A stretch of DNA of 64,000 nt from CAZAZQ01 sp964489705 (GTDB lineage Bacteria > Zixibacteria > MSB-5A5 > GN15 > FEB-12). Every line of letters begins with the position of its first letter. Positions within the stretch are counted from its first letter, which is position 1. Positions 44,291 through 52,521 of this stretch are shown here, one piece after another. The stretch is from assembly GCA_964489705.1 (NCBI GenBank), contig CAZAZQ010000012.1, forward strand, positions 14,990-78,989, given 5' to 3'. The notes below the pieces were generated by a model. The model saw only the letters and a program-made list of their open reading frames with translations. It did not search any database and was not told where the DNA came from. Both the position numbers and the translations under genes were made by a program.

Positions 44291-45076
44291 TTACCCTTCG
44301 TGTTCCAGCCACGAGCGGAGGAATTGAACCAACTCGTCGGGAGGGGCTATCCGTACGTCGGCTTTGGTCGGTCTGAACTCGCTCCGGACCAACACCCGCA
44401 GCCCGTGACCCGCCAACGCCGCAAAGGCATCCTCGTCGGTGGTATCATCTCCCAAGTACGCCATCGCCGCTTCCGGCGGCGTCTCGCGAATGATACGAGC
44501 GATAGCGTTGCCTTTGGTAATCCCTGCTATTCTCACTTCAATTCCTCCGTCGAACTCACTGAGAATAAAGCCATACTCCTGCAAGGAAGGAAATAAAATT
44601 TTTTGAATTTTTTCCCGTAACGCCTCGGCTTCCTGAGGCGATTTTCCCCGCCAGTGAAACGCCGCTCCGGACGATTTGAGTTCGCTGTCGCCTTCGAGCC
44701 GTTCTTCGTGTATCCATCGTTCAAGGTGCGCCAGCCCTTTTCTTATTTTCTCGGGAAGGGTTTCGGTCGCGTAGGTGTCATCAACGGTGAGCCGCTCCAG
44801 TCCGTGACTGCCCCAAATTTCCGGGTGGGGAGTGAGCCCAAGCAAGGGGAGTAAATCATCAACGGCACGACCGCTGACGATAATCACGCGGGTTCTTCCT
44901 CTGTTGAGCAGCTCCCGGAGGAGCGGAATAATTTCCGGATAGGGACGGGCTTGTTCCCGTTCCACGCGGAAAGGGGAAAGAGTGCCATCGTAATCGGAGA
45001 TGAGCACGCGAGCGGGAGCATCGGCTAGTCGAGCGAAAAAGCTCTCAAGGTCGAGTTGCGGGTTCAGTACTTCCAT
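44291..45076 (-). CDS. otsB: trehalose-6-phosphate phosphatase
   Basis: This 261-residue HAD-superfamily phosphatase has motif I DYDGTLSPF, motif II in IIVSGRAVDDL, and motif IV GDDTTDEDAF. It removes the phosphate from trehalose 6-phosphate made by OtsA. It lies 10 bases past treT and 12 bases before mscS. The start is not marked by a strong site, which fits translational coupling. Confidence 0.93.
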   Translation of the reverse strand: MEVLNPQLDLESFFARLADAPARVLISDYDGTLSPFRVEREQARPYPEIIPLLRELLNRGRTRVIIVSGRAVDDLLPLLGLTPHPEIWGSHGLERLTVDDTYATETLPEKIRKGLAHLERWIHEERLEGDSELKSSGAAFHWRGKSPQEAEALREKIQKILFPSLQEYGFILSEFDGGIEVRIAGITKGNAIARIIRETPPEAAMAYLGDDTTDEDAFAALAGHGLRVLVRSEFRPTKADVRIAPPDELVQFLRSWLEHEG

Positions 45077-45086
45077 GGAGTACCGT

Positions 45087-46328
45087 TCACACGGCTAACA
45101 AGTAATTTTCCAAATTTCGTTGCAGTCCCAGCATCAAGGTTAAATACTCACGGAGATGACGCGTCAAAAGAAAATTGTGCTTGACGAATTCTTTTGCCGT
45201 TTTTCCCATGGTGACGATTTTTTCCGGTTGACGGAGCAATTCGCGAATCCGCAGAGCGGCGCCTTCCGGCGTGTCGACCAAAAAGCCGGTGTGGTGATTG
45301 TACACTTGCAAGCGAATGCCGCCGACGTTGCCGCCGATGACCGGCTTGCTTTTCCACATCGCTTCGGTGACTGTTAACCCGAAGCCTTCTTGGAGAGATT
45401 TTTGAATAACGATGGTTGAAGCCCGTTGCAAAGCATTAATCGTCCGATGAGCGTCACTGGGAAGAAGGAGAACGAAGATCTTTTCGTTCCCGTTCGCCGC
45501 ATCGAGAACCTCTTCGTACACCGCCGCTCCTTCCGGGTCGTCGGTGGCTCCGCCACCCGCCAGAACGAGCTGAGCGTCCACTGAGCTGTTGAGCATTTTG
45601 AATGCTTCGATGACGCCGATGGGATCCTTGAAGCGGTCAAAGCGGGAAATCTGGGTAAGGAGGGGTAATTCCTTGCTGATACCGAACTGCTCCAGAGTGG
45701 CGTCGATCTCTGCCTGGGTGAGCTCCTTGTTCTTCTCGCTAAGCGGGTCGATGCTGGGGGCGACGATAAATTGCGGATGGTCGAGCCGCTGGGCGAAATG
45801 GGGCATCGAGTAGACGCTCGTGTCGTAGCTGGAGACGATTTTCTTCAGGTAGTTCCAGACCTTTCGATTCGGATGGCTGACGTCGATGTGGCAGCGCCAA
45901 ATCCATTTTCCTTTCCGTTGCGGGCAAAGGGGTAAGAGGTACGCCGGTTGAGGGTCGTGGATAAAAACAAAGTCGGCTTCTTCTAAAATTGGGCGGAGCC
46001 GTTCGGCGTTCTCCGCTACCGTTTCTTCGTAGACGTTAATCATATGTTGGGGGAGAATCACCGGGTTACCTTGTAAGCCGTTGTGGAAGGTCTTGGTGAC
46101 GTTGAAAAAGTCCCCATGTCCTTCAATGACTTCCCAGGAAGCATCCAGTCCCAGATCGTTCATCAAAGGGACCAACCAGCGCAGGATTTCCGCTACGCCG
46201 CCTCCGGTGCGGGTTGAGTTGACATGAACCACCCGCGCTCCGGCGAGATCTCTGCCCAACTGACGGAGCTGAGAGATCGCCACGCTTCCGACTACATCTT
46301 CATATGCCGCTAACGATTTGCCGGTCAT
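45087..46328 (-). CDS. treT: trehalose glycosyltransferring synthase-like GT4 enzyme
   Basis: This 413-residue GT4-family glycosyltransferase closely resembles TreT, which joins NDP-glucose and glucose to trehalose reversibly. Seen are VVHVNSTRTGGGVAEIL, EADFVFIHDPQPAYL, WIWRCHIDVSHPN, and the C-terminal donor site EGFGLTVTEAMW. The start at 46328 follows GAGG and overlaps the end of the DUF5752 gene by 29 bases. It gives the operon a second, phosphatase-free route to trehalose beside OtsA/OtsB. Confidence 0.9.
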   Translation of the reverse strand: MTGKSLAAYEDVVGSVAISQLRQLGRDLAGARVVHVNSTRTGGGVAEILRWLVPLMNDLGLDASWEVIEGHGDFFNVTKTFHNGLQGNPVILPQHMINVYEETVAENAERLRPILEEADFVFIHDPQPAYLLPLCPQRKGKWIWRCHIDVSHPNRKVWNYLKKIVSSYDTSVYSMPHFAQRLDHPQFIVAPSIDPLSEKNKELTQAEIDATLEQFGISKELPLLTQISRFDRFKDPIGVIEAFKMLNSSVDAQLVLAGGGATDDPEGAAVYEEVLDAANGNEKIFVLLLPSDAHRTINALQRASTIVIQKSLQEGFGLTVTEAMWKSKPVIGGNVGGIRLQVYNHHTGFLVDTPEGAALRIRELLRQPEKIVTMGKTAKEFVKHNFLLTRHLREYLTLMLGLQRNLENYLLAV

Positions 46329-46998
46329 CGGTCGCCTCGATAAATGCGCCCCGGAGGGCACGGATTAACGTTTTCTTGAGCTCGGGAAGGGTAAGGTAAT
46401 AAAAGTCAATGCCTTTCAGCGCCTTGATGAGAGGAGCGGTGCTTTCCCCGAAACCTGCCAGCCATGCCGTAAAGTCGTCGGATTTGTCGGGAGTCCGTCG
46501 CCGGGCTTCCACAAAGTGGTAGTAGATCGAGCTGAGGCTGAAATCGGGGAGTTTTTCGATTAAATCTTCGGGCGTCGCTAACGTGATTCCTCCGTCGAAG
46601 ACAACCGTTACAGCGCGCATAAAGCGGAAATCGTCACCTCGCGGCACCCACGGGATATACGCCACTTCGCTCAAACGCTCGTCAACAATTTCCAATACCA
46701 ATTCTCGGAGCTGCTCGAAGTTATCCAGAGAGTACGGGTTGATTATTCCTAGGCGTTCGGCGAGCACACGGTCGCGAAGCTGGTGGGCTGACCACGCTGC
46801 AAAATCATTGCGGAACTCAGGATCATCAAAGGTCGGTCGTACGACGGTCTCACAAAAATGGTGAAACAGACACTCTATCGGGCAGATGGCGAGGCGTTCC
46901 CGCAATTCCCGCAGGTTTATTGCGGATTCGACGCCGCCCATCCGCGTAATGAGAGTGCAGTCTTTGACTTGAAAAGGCATATTCGTCTTTTCGGTCAT
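46300..46998 (-). CDS. DUF5752-family protein linked to trehalose synthesis
   Basis: This 232-residue protein resembles the DUF5752 family, known mainly for sitting beside trehalose/glucan genes. No catalytic motif is recognised. It is mostly alpha-helical, with conserved SVRDCTLITRMGG-like and WVPRGDDFRFMRAVTVVFDGG elements, and is soluble. First gene of the operon; the TreT start lies inside its 3' end. ATG at 46998 is preferred over one nine bases upstream, but ribosome binding sites are weak. A regulatory or accessory role in trehalose metabolism is inferred from position. Confidence 0.7.
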   Translation of the reverse strand: MTEKTNMPFQVKDCTLITRMGGVESAINLRELRERLAICPIECLFHHFCETVVRPTFDDPEFRNDFAAWSAHQLRDRVLAERLGIINPYSLDNFEQLRELVLEIVDERLSEVAYIPWVPRGDDFRFMRAVTVVFDGGITLATPEDLIEKLPDFSLSSIYYHFVEARRRTPDKSDDFTAWLAGFGESTAPLIKALKGIDFYYLTLPELKKTLIRALRGAFIEATDDRQIVSGI

Positions 46999-47196
46999 CA
47001 GGGTCATCTCTTTAGATTCCTTTTCCCGTCCGAGAGTATCTCTTGCATATACTGGCTCCAACCGTGCCGGTTAGCTTTATACACATTTCTCGTCGTAGTA
47101 TACCGAAAAACGGAGAGGAAGCAACAACAGGGAAAACTTTTCCTTTCTCTGCCGGGAGAAAAAAAGCCGAGATTTGTGCTGCTGTGGCGAAAACTC

Positions 47197-47224
47197 TTGA
47201 AAGTTTCTTTTTTCTTATTATATT
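47197..47224 (+). promoter_or_regulatory. possible promoter for tRNA-Thr/glnS
   Basis: TTGAAA (47197-47202), a 16-base spacer and TATATT (47219-47224) stand 30 bases before the mature tRNA-Thr. A second TATATT at 47232-47237 is close by. Confidence 0.45.
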
Positions 47225-47253
47225 TGCCGACTATATTTAGAGAATTGGTGAAC

Positions 47254-47326
<73 letters not shown>

Positions 47327-47361
47327 TTTGTACATATAGGGACCCCCCGGAGAGAGAAGAA

Positions 47362-49086
47362 ATGGCAGAGGAAAACAAAAGCCCCAAAGCAAAGAAACAG
47401 GAAAACCCCGCTCCCTCCAACTTTATCCGGACGATTATCGAGCAGGATATCAAGGCGGGAAAAAACGGCGGACGAGTGCACACCCGTTTTCCTCCGGAGC
47501 CGAACGGCTACCTCCACATCGGCCATGCCAAGTCGATTTGGTTGAACTTCGGGTTGGCGGAAGAATACGGCGGTTTGTGCAACCTCCGCTTTGACGATAC
47601 CAATCCGTCGAAAGAAGAAGCGGAGTACGTGGAGTCCATCAAGGAAGATATCCGCTGGCTCGGTTTCGATTGGGGCGACCGGGAGTATTACGCCTCGGAT
47701 TATTTCGACACCCTTTACGAGTATGCCGTTCGTCTTATCAAAGCCGGCAAAGCGTACGTCGACGATTTGAGTGCCGAGGAAATCCGTGCCTACCGGGGCA
47801 CTTTGACCGAGCCGGGCAAGGAAAGCCCGTACCGCAACCGCAGCGTGGAAGAAAATCTCGATTTGTTCGAGCGGATGCGGGCGGGGGAATTTCCGGACGG
47901 TTCCAAAACTCTGCGGGCAAAAATCGACATGGCGTCGGGAAATCTCAATATGCGTGACCCGGTGATGTACCGAATCCTGCGAGCGACCCATCACCGCACC
48001 GGCGACAAGTGGTGCATTTACCCGACCTACGATTGGGCGCACGGGCAGTCGGATTCCATCGAGGGCATTACCCACTCGTTGTGCACCCTGGAGTTTGAAG
48101 ATCACCGCCCCTTGTACAACTGGTTCTTGGAGCAGTTGGGCATTTTCCATCCCCAACAGATCGAATTTGCCCGCTTGGAGCTGACCTATACCATCATGAG
48201 CAAGCGCAAGCTGTTGACCTTGGTGGAGAAAGGAATTGTCTCCGGCTGGGACGATCCGCGCATGCCGACAATCAGCGGGCTGCGCCGGAGAGGCTATACC
48301 CCGGAATCCATCCGTGATTTTTCCGAGCGGGTAGGCGTGGCGAAGAAAAAAGGGAGCATTGTCGATATCGCTGTGTTGCAACATTGCCTCCGGGAAGATT
48401 TGAATAAACGCGCTCCCCGCGTTATGGCGGTGCTGCGTCCTTTGAAGGTCATCATCGACAATTACCCCGATGACAAGGTGGAAGAGTTGGAAGCAATTAA
48501 CAACCCGGAAGATCCTTCGATGGGGACGCGGACGGTGCCGTTTTCGAAAGTCATTTATATTGAGCGGGACGATTTCCGGGAAGACCCGCCGAAGAAGTTC
48601 TTCCGTTTGGCACCCGGCAGGGAAGTCCGTTTGAAACATGCCTATTTTATCACCTGTGAGCGGGTGGTCAAAGATGAGAAGACCGGCGAACCGATAGAGC
48701 TGCATTGTACATACGACCCCGCTTCTCGCGGCGGCGCCTCGCCGGACGGACGGAAAGTCAAAGGGACCCTCCACTGGGTCTCGGCGGCACACGCCGTTGA
48801 GGCGGAAGTGCGTCTGTATGACCATCTCTTTACGAAGGAAAACCCCGCCGAGGTCGAAGAAGGAAAGGATTTTCTCGATTATCTCAATCCCAACTCGCTG
48901 GAAGTACTCACCGGTTGCAAACTGGAGCCTTCGTTGGCGGACGCTCCTCCCGGTGCCCGCTATCAGTTCCTGCGGCATGGTTACTTCTGCGTCGACACCG
49001 TGGATTCTTCCAAGGAAAGACTGGTTTTCAACCGAACGGTCGGCTTGCGCGACAGTTGGGCGAAAATAGAAAAAGCGAAGAAGTGA
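47362..49086 (+). CDS. glnS: glutaminyl-tRNA synthetase
   Basis: This 574-residue class I synthetase charges tRNA-Gln with glutamine. It has FPPEPNGYLHIGHAKS with the HIGH motif, the specificity segment LRFDDTNPSKEE, MSKRKL in the KMSKS place, and the two beta-barrel anticodon-binding domains toward the C-terminus. The length matches GlnRS (about 550-570). Presence of glnS implies direct glutaminylation; a tRNA-Gln lies 2 kb downstream. GGAGAGAGAAGAA precedes the start. The preceding tRNA-Thr may share its transcript. Confidence 0.95.
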   Translation: MAEENKSPKAKKQENPAPSNFIRTIIEQDIKAGKNGGRVHTRFPPEPNGYLHIGHAKSIWLNFGLAEEYGGLCNLRFDDTNPSKEEAEYVESIKEDIRWLGFDWGDREYYASDYFDTLYEYAVRLIKAGKAYVDDLSAEEIRAYRGTLTEPGKESPYRNRSVEENLDLFERMRAGEFPDGSKTLRAKIDMASGNLNMRDPVMYRILRATHHRTGDKWCIYPTYDWAHGQSDSIEGITHSLCTLEFEDHRPLYNWFLEQLGIFHPQQIEFARLELTYTIMSKRKLLTLVEKGIVSGWDDPRMPTISGLRRRGYTPESIRDFSERVGVAKKKGSIVDIAVLQHCLREDLNKRAPRVMAVLRPLKVIIDNYPDDKVEELEAINNPEDPSMGTRTVPFSKVIYIERDDFREDPPKKFFRLAPGREVRLKHAYFITCERVVKDEKTGEPIELHCTYDPASRGGASPDGRKVKGTLHWVSAAHAVEAEVRLYDHLFTKENPAEVEEGKDFLDYLNPNSLEVLTGCKLEPSLADAPPGARYQFLRHGYFCVDTVDSSKERLVFNRTVGLRDSWAKIEKAKK

Positions 49087-49220
49087 ATTCAGCATGGGAG
49101 GAGGGGTTTCTCCTTCCTCCTTAAAAAATCGGTGGGGACGTTTCAGGTTAAAGGTGAGAGTGTCTTGCTTCAATAAAAGGAAATCCTAAGCTAGTTTTTT
49201 CGAGTGAAGAGTTGGCTGCT

Positions 49221-49278
49221 CTCGTGATATTGTAGACCTCATATCCCCAAGTAATCTACAATTTGAAGCTATTACGAG
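49221..49278 (+). promoter_or_regulatory. nested inverted repeats upstream of the cytochrome gene
   Basis: ATTGTAGA (49229-49236) pairs with TCTACAAT (49255-49262). An outer imperfect arm, CTCGTgATa (49221-49229), pairs with tATtACGAG (49270-49278). It may be an operator or a structured leader; about 100 bases separate it from the cytochrome start. Within the 289 bases after glnS this is the main feature besides a degraded coding-like stretch (49208-49372). Confidence 0.35.
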
Positions 49279-49375
49279 ACAAAAAGGACTTGAATTCAAA
49301 AATAATCGCTTATTAATTGCCGCCGAGACTGAAACCCAAGTGGAGAGAAATACTTTATCAGCAATGAGGTGACGA

Positions 49376-50890
49376 TTGTTTAAGTTCAAATTTCCGCGTT
49401 TGACCTATAACAAACTCAGTATTATCGGAGCGTATTTTGCCCTCATTATCGGCTTTGCTATAGTCATATTGATTTCTGTCGCTCTTCTTTACCAAGAAGA
49501 AGTCAACCCGTATTTCATGATTGTCTCGTACATTGTTCTGCCGGCGGCTCTCGTTTTTTCTCTGCTTCTTATTCCCTTGGGAATGTTCTTTGAATGGCGT
49601 CGCTGGCGGCGGGGGGAGAGACCGGTCAAAGTAAAATGGCCTATCATAGATTTCAACCGCAGCAGTCATCGAAATGCCACCATCTTATTCATTATGGGGA
49701 CCATCCTTATTGTTTTGGGCGGCTCGTTTGGGACCTACCAAGCGTACCATTTCAGTGAATCGGTGCAATTTTGCGGCACCACCTGTCATACCGTTATGAA
49801 GCCGCAGTATACCGCCTACAAGAGCTCCCCTCACGCGCGGGTTCCCTGTACCTCTTGTCATGTCGGTTCCGGTGCCAACTGGTATGTGAAATCCAAATTG
49901 TCCGGAGCCTATCAAGTGTATGCGGTATTGTTTAACAAATACCCGCGCCCGATTCCGACTCCGATTAAAAACCTTCGACCGGCGCAGGAGACGTGCGAAG
50001 AATGTCATTGGCGGGAGAAGTCTTACGGCAGCAGGCAGCGGGAGTTCAACCATTACATGTATGATGATGAAAATACGCCGGTTCTTTGGGATATGATTAT
50101 TAAGACCGGGGGAGGAGATCCCTTGTTGAACCAAACGGCTGGTATCCACTGGCACATGAATGTCGGCGCCGATATTGAGTATATCGCCCGTGATTTCGAG
50201 CGTCAGGATATTCCGTGGGTAAAAGTGACGGAGAAGAGAACCGGTCGGGTGACTATTTACGAAGACGAGGAAAATCCTCTCACTCCCCAGGAATCGGATA
50301 CGCTGCCGAGACGGAAAATGGACTGTCTTGATTGCCACAACCGCCCCAGCCATGCTTTTTTCTCACCTGATCATGCCGTGGATGAAGCTATCCACATGGG
50401 GAAGATAAATCGGAATCTCCCGGCTATCAAACGAATAGCGGTGGAGGCTCTTGCCGCCGAATACGAAGATACGGAAACGGCGTTAAAAGAAATTGCCAAT
50501 ACGATAACCACTTTTTACAAAAATGAACACCCCGAGATATTCGATTCGCTGCTGCCGGACATCGAGAAAGCTGTCTTAACGGTTCAAGATGCCTTCAAAC
50601 GAAATATGTTCCCGGAGATGAAGGCACGATGGTCGGAGTATCCGATAAACCTGGGGCATTTTACCAACAAAGGGTGCATGCGTTGTCACGAAGGAAGACA
50701 CAAGAGCAAGGACGGGTTGCAGGTTACTCATCAGTGTAATGCCTGCCATGTCATCCTTTCCCAGAGCGTCGGCGAGGAAAAAGAAGTGGCGGCGACCTCT
50801 GAAGGCTTGGAATTCAAACACCCTGAAGATATTGACGAAGCCTGGCGGGAAATGGGTTGCTACGAATGCCATGACGGTACCCAGCCTTAA
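49376..50890 (+). CDS. ImcH-like seven-haem NapC/NirT-family inner-membrane cytochrome c
   Basis: This 504-residue protein has three N-terminal membrane helices and a NapC/NirT core. Seven haem sites are seen: one unusual CX3CH (CGTTCH, residues in QFCGTTCHTVMKP) and six CXXCH (CTSCH, CEECH, CLDCH, CMRCH, CNACH, CYECH). Such proteins oxidise menaquinol at the membrane and pass electrons to periplasmic or extracellular acceptors; ImcH of Geobacter is the closest described type I can name. The start is TTG at 49376, with GAGGTG before it and no nearby ATG. A terminator hairpin follows at 50922. Confidence 0.88.
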   Translation: MFKFKFPRLTYNKLSIIGAYFALIIGFAIVILISVALLYQEEVNPYFMIVSYIVLPAALVFSLLLIPLGMFFEWRRWRRGERPVKVKWPIIDFNRSSHRNATILFIMGTILIVLGGSFGTYQAYHFSESVQFCGTTCHTVMKPQYTAYKSSPHARVPCTSCHVGSGANWYVKSKLSGAYQVYAVLFNKYPRPIPTPIKNLRPAQETCEECHWREKSYGSRQREFNHYMYDDENTPVLWDMIIKTGGGDPLLNQTAGIHWHMNVGADIEYIARDFERQDIPWVKVTEKRTGRVTIYEDEENPLTPQESDTLPRRKMDCLDCHNRPSHAFFSPDHAVDEAIHMGKINRNLPAIKRIAVEALAAEYEDTETALKEIANTITTFYKNEHPEIFDSLLPDIEKAVLTVQDAFKRNMFPEMKARWSEYPINLGHFTNKGCMRCHEGRHKSKDGLQVTHQCNACHVILSQSVGEEKEVAATSEGLEFKHPEDIDEAWREMGCYECHDGTQP

Positions 50891-50921
50891 CGAGTGACTC
50901 CGAATACCGATTTTGAACGAA

Positions 50922-50967
50922 GGGAGCATTTTGCTTGCAGATTTGAGCAAGATGCTCCCGTCCGTTT
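50922..50967 (+). terminator. rho-independent terminator after the cytochrome gene
   Basis: Stem gggagcat (50922-50929) / atgctccc (50952-50959), with an inner ttgct/agcaa pairing, then TCCGTTTT. It lies 31 bases past the stop. Confidence 0.65.
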
Positions 50968-51013
50968 TATCACGTACTTTCACTTATAAAGGGGGAGCCA
51001 GTACAAAATAAAG

Positions 51014-51085
51014 CTGGGAGACTGGGATTCGAACCCAGATTCTACGGTCCAGAGCCGTATGCCCTAACCATTGGACTATCTCCCA
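51014..51085 (-). tRNA. tRNA-Gln (CTG anticodon)
   Basis: A 72-base minus-strand cloverleaf: acceptor TGGGAGA / TCTCCCA with discriminator G, T8-A9, D arm, anticodon loop CTCTGGA on a 5-bp stem, and T arm CTGGG-TTCGAAT-CCCAG. U1-A72 and G73 are typical glutamine identity elements. No CCA is encoded. The anticodon CUG reads CAG. Confidence 0.95.
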
Positions 51086-51254
51086 GTAGCGTAACTCAGA
51101 ATTTGCTTTTCCAAGTCAGTCATTATAACTCGTCGGAAAAGCAGCGGTTCCGATTTACTTTTGCTGGCAGAATATATATTGTTTGAAGATAATGTCAAGT
51201 TGTGGAGCTTCGAGAGGGGGGAGAGTTTTTCGAAAGAGTAGGGAGTTCACTCTT

Positions 51255-51911
51255 TCAATAGGGGATTAAAACCACCGACCAGTAATAGGTTTTGTAAACC
51301 AACCGTTCGATGGTAAAATACGGCTGGAAAATCTCCTGCAATTGTGATTCTTCGAAATAATTTTTCAGAATGACAAATTCTTTTCCGTTGTCCAAGTATC
51401 TTCTCTTGTAATTATTGCCGAACGAATCAACCCTGACGCTGGTGTTTGCCGTTCCTTCGGCGGGTGGGTTGTTGTCTATCATCCAGATTTTACCCTGAGG
51501 TTTGAGAAGAAGCTTCAGTTGCTCAAAAAGTTGACGGTACTCCTGCCTCGGTTGATGGGAAAACCAAAAGCCGACGCTCAAGATGTCGAAGCAGTGAGGC
51601 TGGAAAGGGAGACGGTGCATATCTCCGATGACAAAACGGACAGGCTTGGGATACGTTTTCTTCCTGGCTTCTCTGAGCATTTCAATGGAGATATCAAACG
51701 CGATTATGTCGTCGGCGACACCGGACATCACCTGTGTCCAGTAGCCGGTGCCGCATGCCACATCAAGAACTTCCTTCCCGCGTACGAGCTGCCGCAAGAA
51801 GGCGGCTTCGTCGGCAATTTCCCGGCGTCGTTCGGGATTGTCGCGGTAGTATATCTGTTCGTATTCGGGCGCGCGGGCGCGGTAGTATTCTATGAGGGTT
51901 TTATCTCTCAC
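51255..51911 (-). CDS. class I SAM-dependent methyltransferase
   Basis: This 218-residue Methyltransf_11/25-like enzyme has motif I EVLDVACGTGYWTQVM, acidic motif II IIAFDISIEML, and RFVIGDMHRLPFQPHCFDILSV. The substrate is unknown. It starts with GTG at 51911, inside the last codons of the flavodoxin gene (11-base overlap), so the two are coupled. Length and the final TYYWSVVLIPY segment are ordinary for the family. Confidence 0.85.
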   Translation of the reverse strand: MRDKTLIEYYRARAPEYEQIYYRDNPERRREIADEAAFLRQLVRGKEVLDVACGTGYWTQVMSGVADDIIAFDISIEMLREARKKTYPKPVRFVIGDMHRLPFQPHCFDILSVGFWFSHQPRQEYRQLFEQLKLLLKPQGKIWMIDNNPPAEGTANTSVRVDSFGNNYKRRYLDNGKEFVILKNYFEESQLQEIFQPYFTIERLVYKTYYWSVVLIPY

Positions 51912-52521
51912 GGTTCCGGTTGATTTTATCGGCTAACGTTCTTCCCAGTTCTTCCGCCTTGCGAAGCGTTTCTTTGTCTGTGGCAACTTCGCCCGCTTTG
52001 GTGGGATTAGCGGATTGATAGGTTATCATCCCTTCATTGGTGACTTCCACCCACTTGAAAAATCCCGCTATAACCCGGCGGGCACCTTCAAACCACCCCC
52101 GTTGCCCGCCGACGATGACCATGGCTCCGGGACGTTGGCGGTGAATTCGTCGGATGAAGTGATGACCGGAGGTTCCTTCGTAGTCCGGCGGTCGGACGCA
52201 ATTGCAGCGGTCAATGAACATCTTCGCCTGTGCCGAAACCGAATCGAAATAAACCGGCGTCCCGAAAAGCAGGCAATCACACTTCGCAAGTTGCTCGTAG
52301 ATGGGAGTCAGGTCGTCGTCAAAGAGACAAAACTTCGGGGATGGGTCTTCACCACACGACTGGCAAGGAATGAATTTCAGCTCGTTCAGTTTCACAAACG
52401 TTATCGTCGCTTCATGGTGTGGAGACAGTTCCTTTGTTATGCTTTCGGCAACGGTATGGAGTAAGATATCCGTTGAGGAACGCTCGATGGGAGATGCGGA
52501 AACGGCAAGAATATTAATCAA
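51901..52521 (-). CDS. flavodoxin-fold NAD(P)H-dependent FMN reductase-like protein
   Basis: This 206-residue protein begins with the flavodoxin-like FMN loop SASPIERSSTDILL and has the GTPVYFDSVSAQAKMFIDR segment that binds the isoalloxazine. A Cys-rich loop (PCQSCGEDPSPKFC) resembles iron-sulfur flavodoxins but retains only three of the usual four Cys, so a [4Fe-4S] cluster is doubtful. It likely passes electrons as a quinone/flavin reductase; partner unknown. It overlaps the stop of the ABC-F gene by eight bases and the methyltransferase start by eleven. Confidence 0.82.
   Translation of the reverse strand: MINILAVSASPIERSSTDILLHTVAESITKELSPHHEATITFVKLNELKFIPCQSCGEDPSPKFCLFDDDLTPIYEQLAKCDCLLFGTPVYFDSVSAQAKMFIDRCNCVRPPDYEGTSGHHFIRRIHRQRPGAMVIVGGQRGWFEGARRVIAGFFKWVEVTNEGMITYQSANPTKAGEVATDKETLRKAEELGRTLADKINRNRER

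Noticed and set aside
49370..49378. TGA just before the cytochrome TTG as a possible recoding (selenocysteine or read-through) site
   Set aside because: The cytochrome has its own GAGGTG site and correct membrane start, and no recoding signal is visible.
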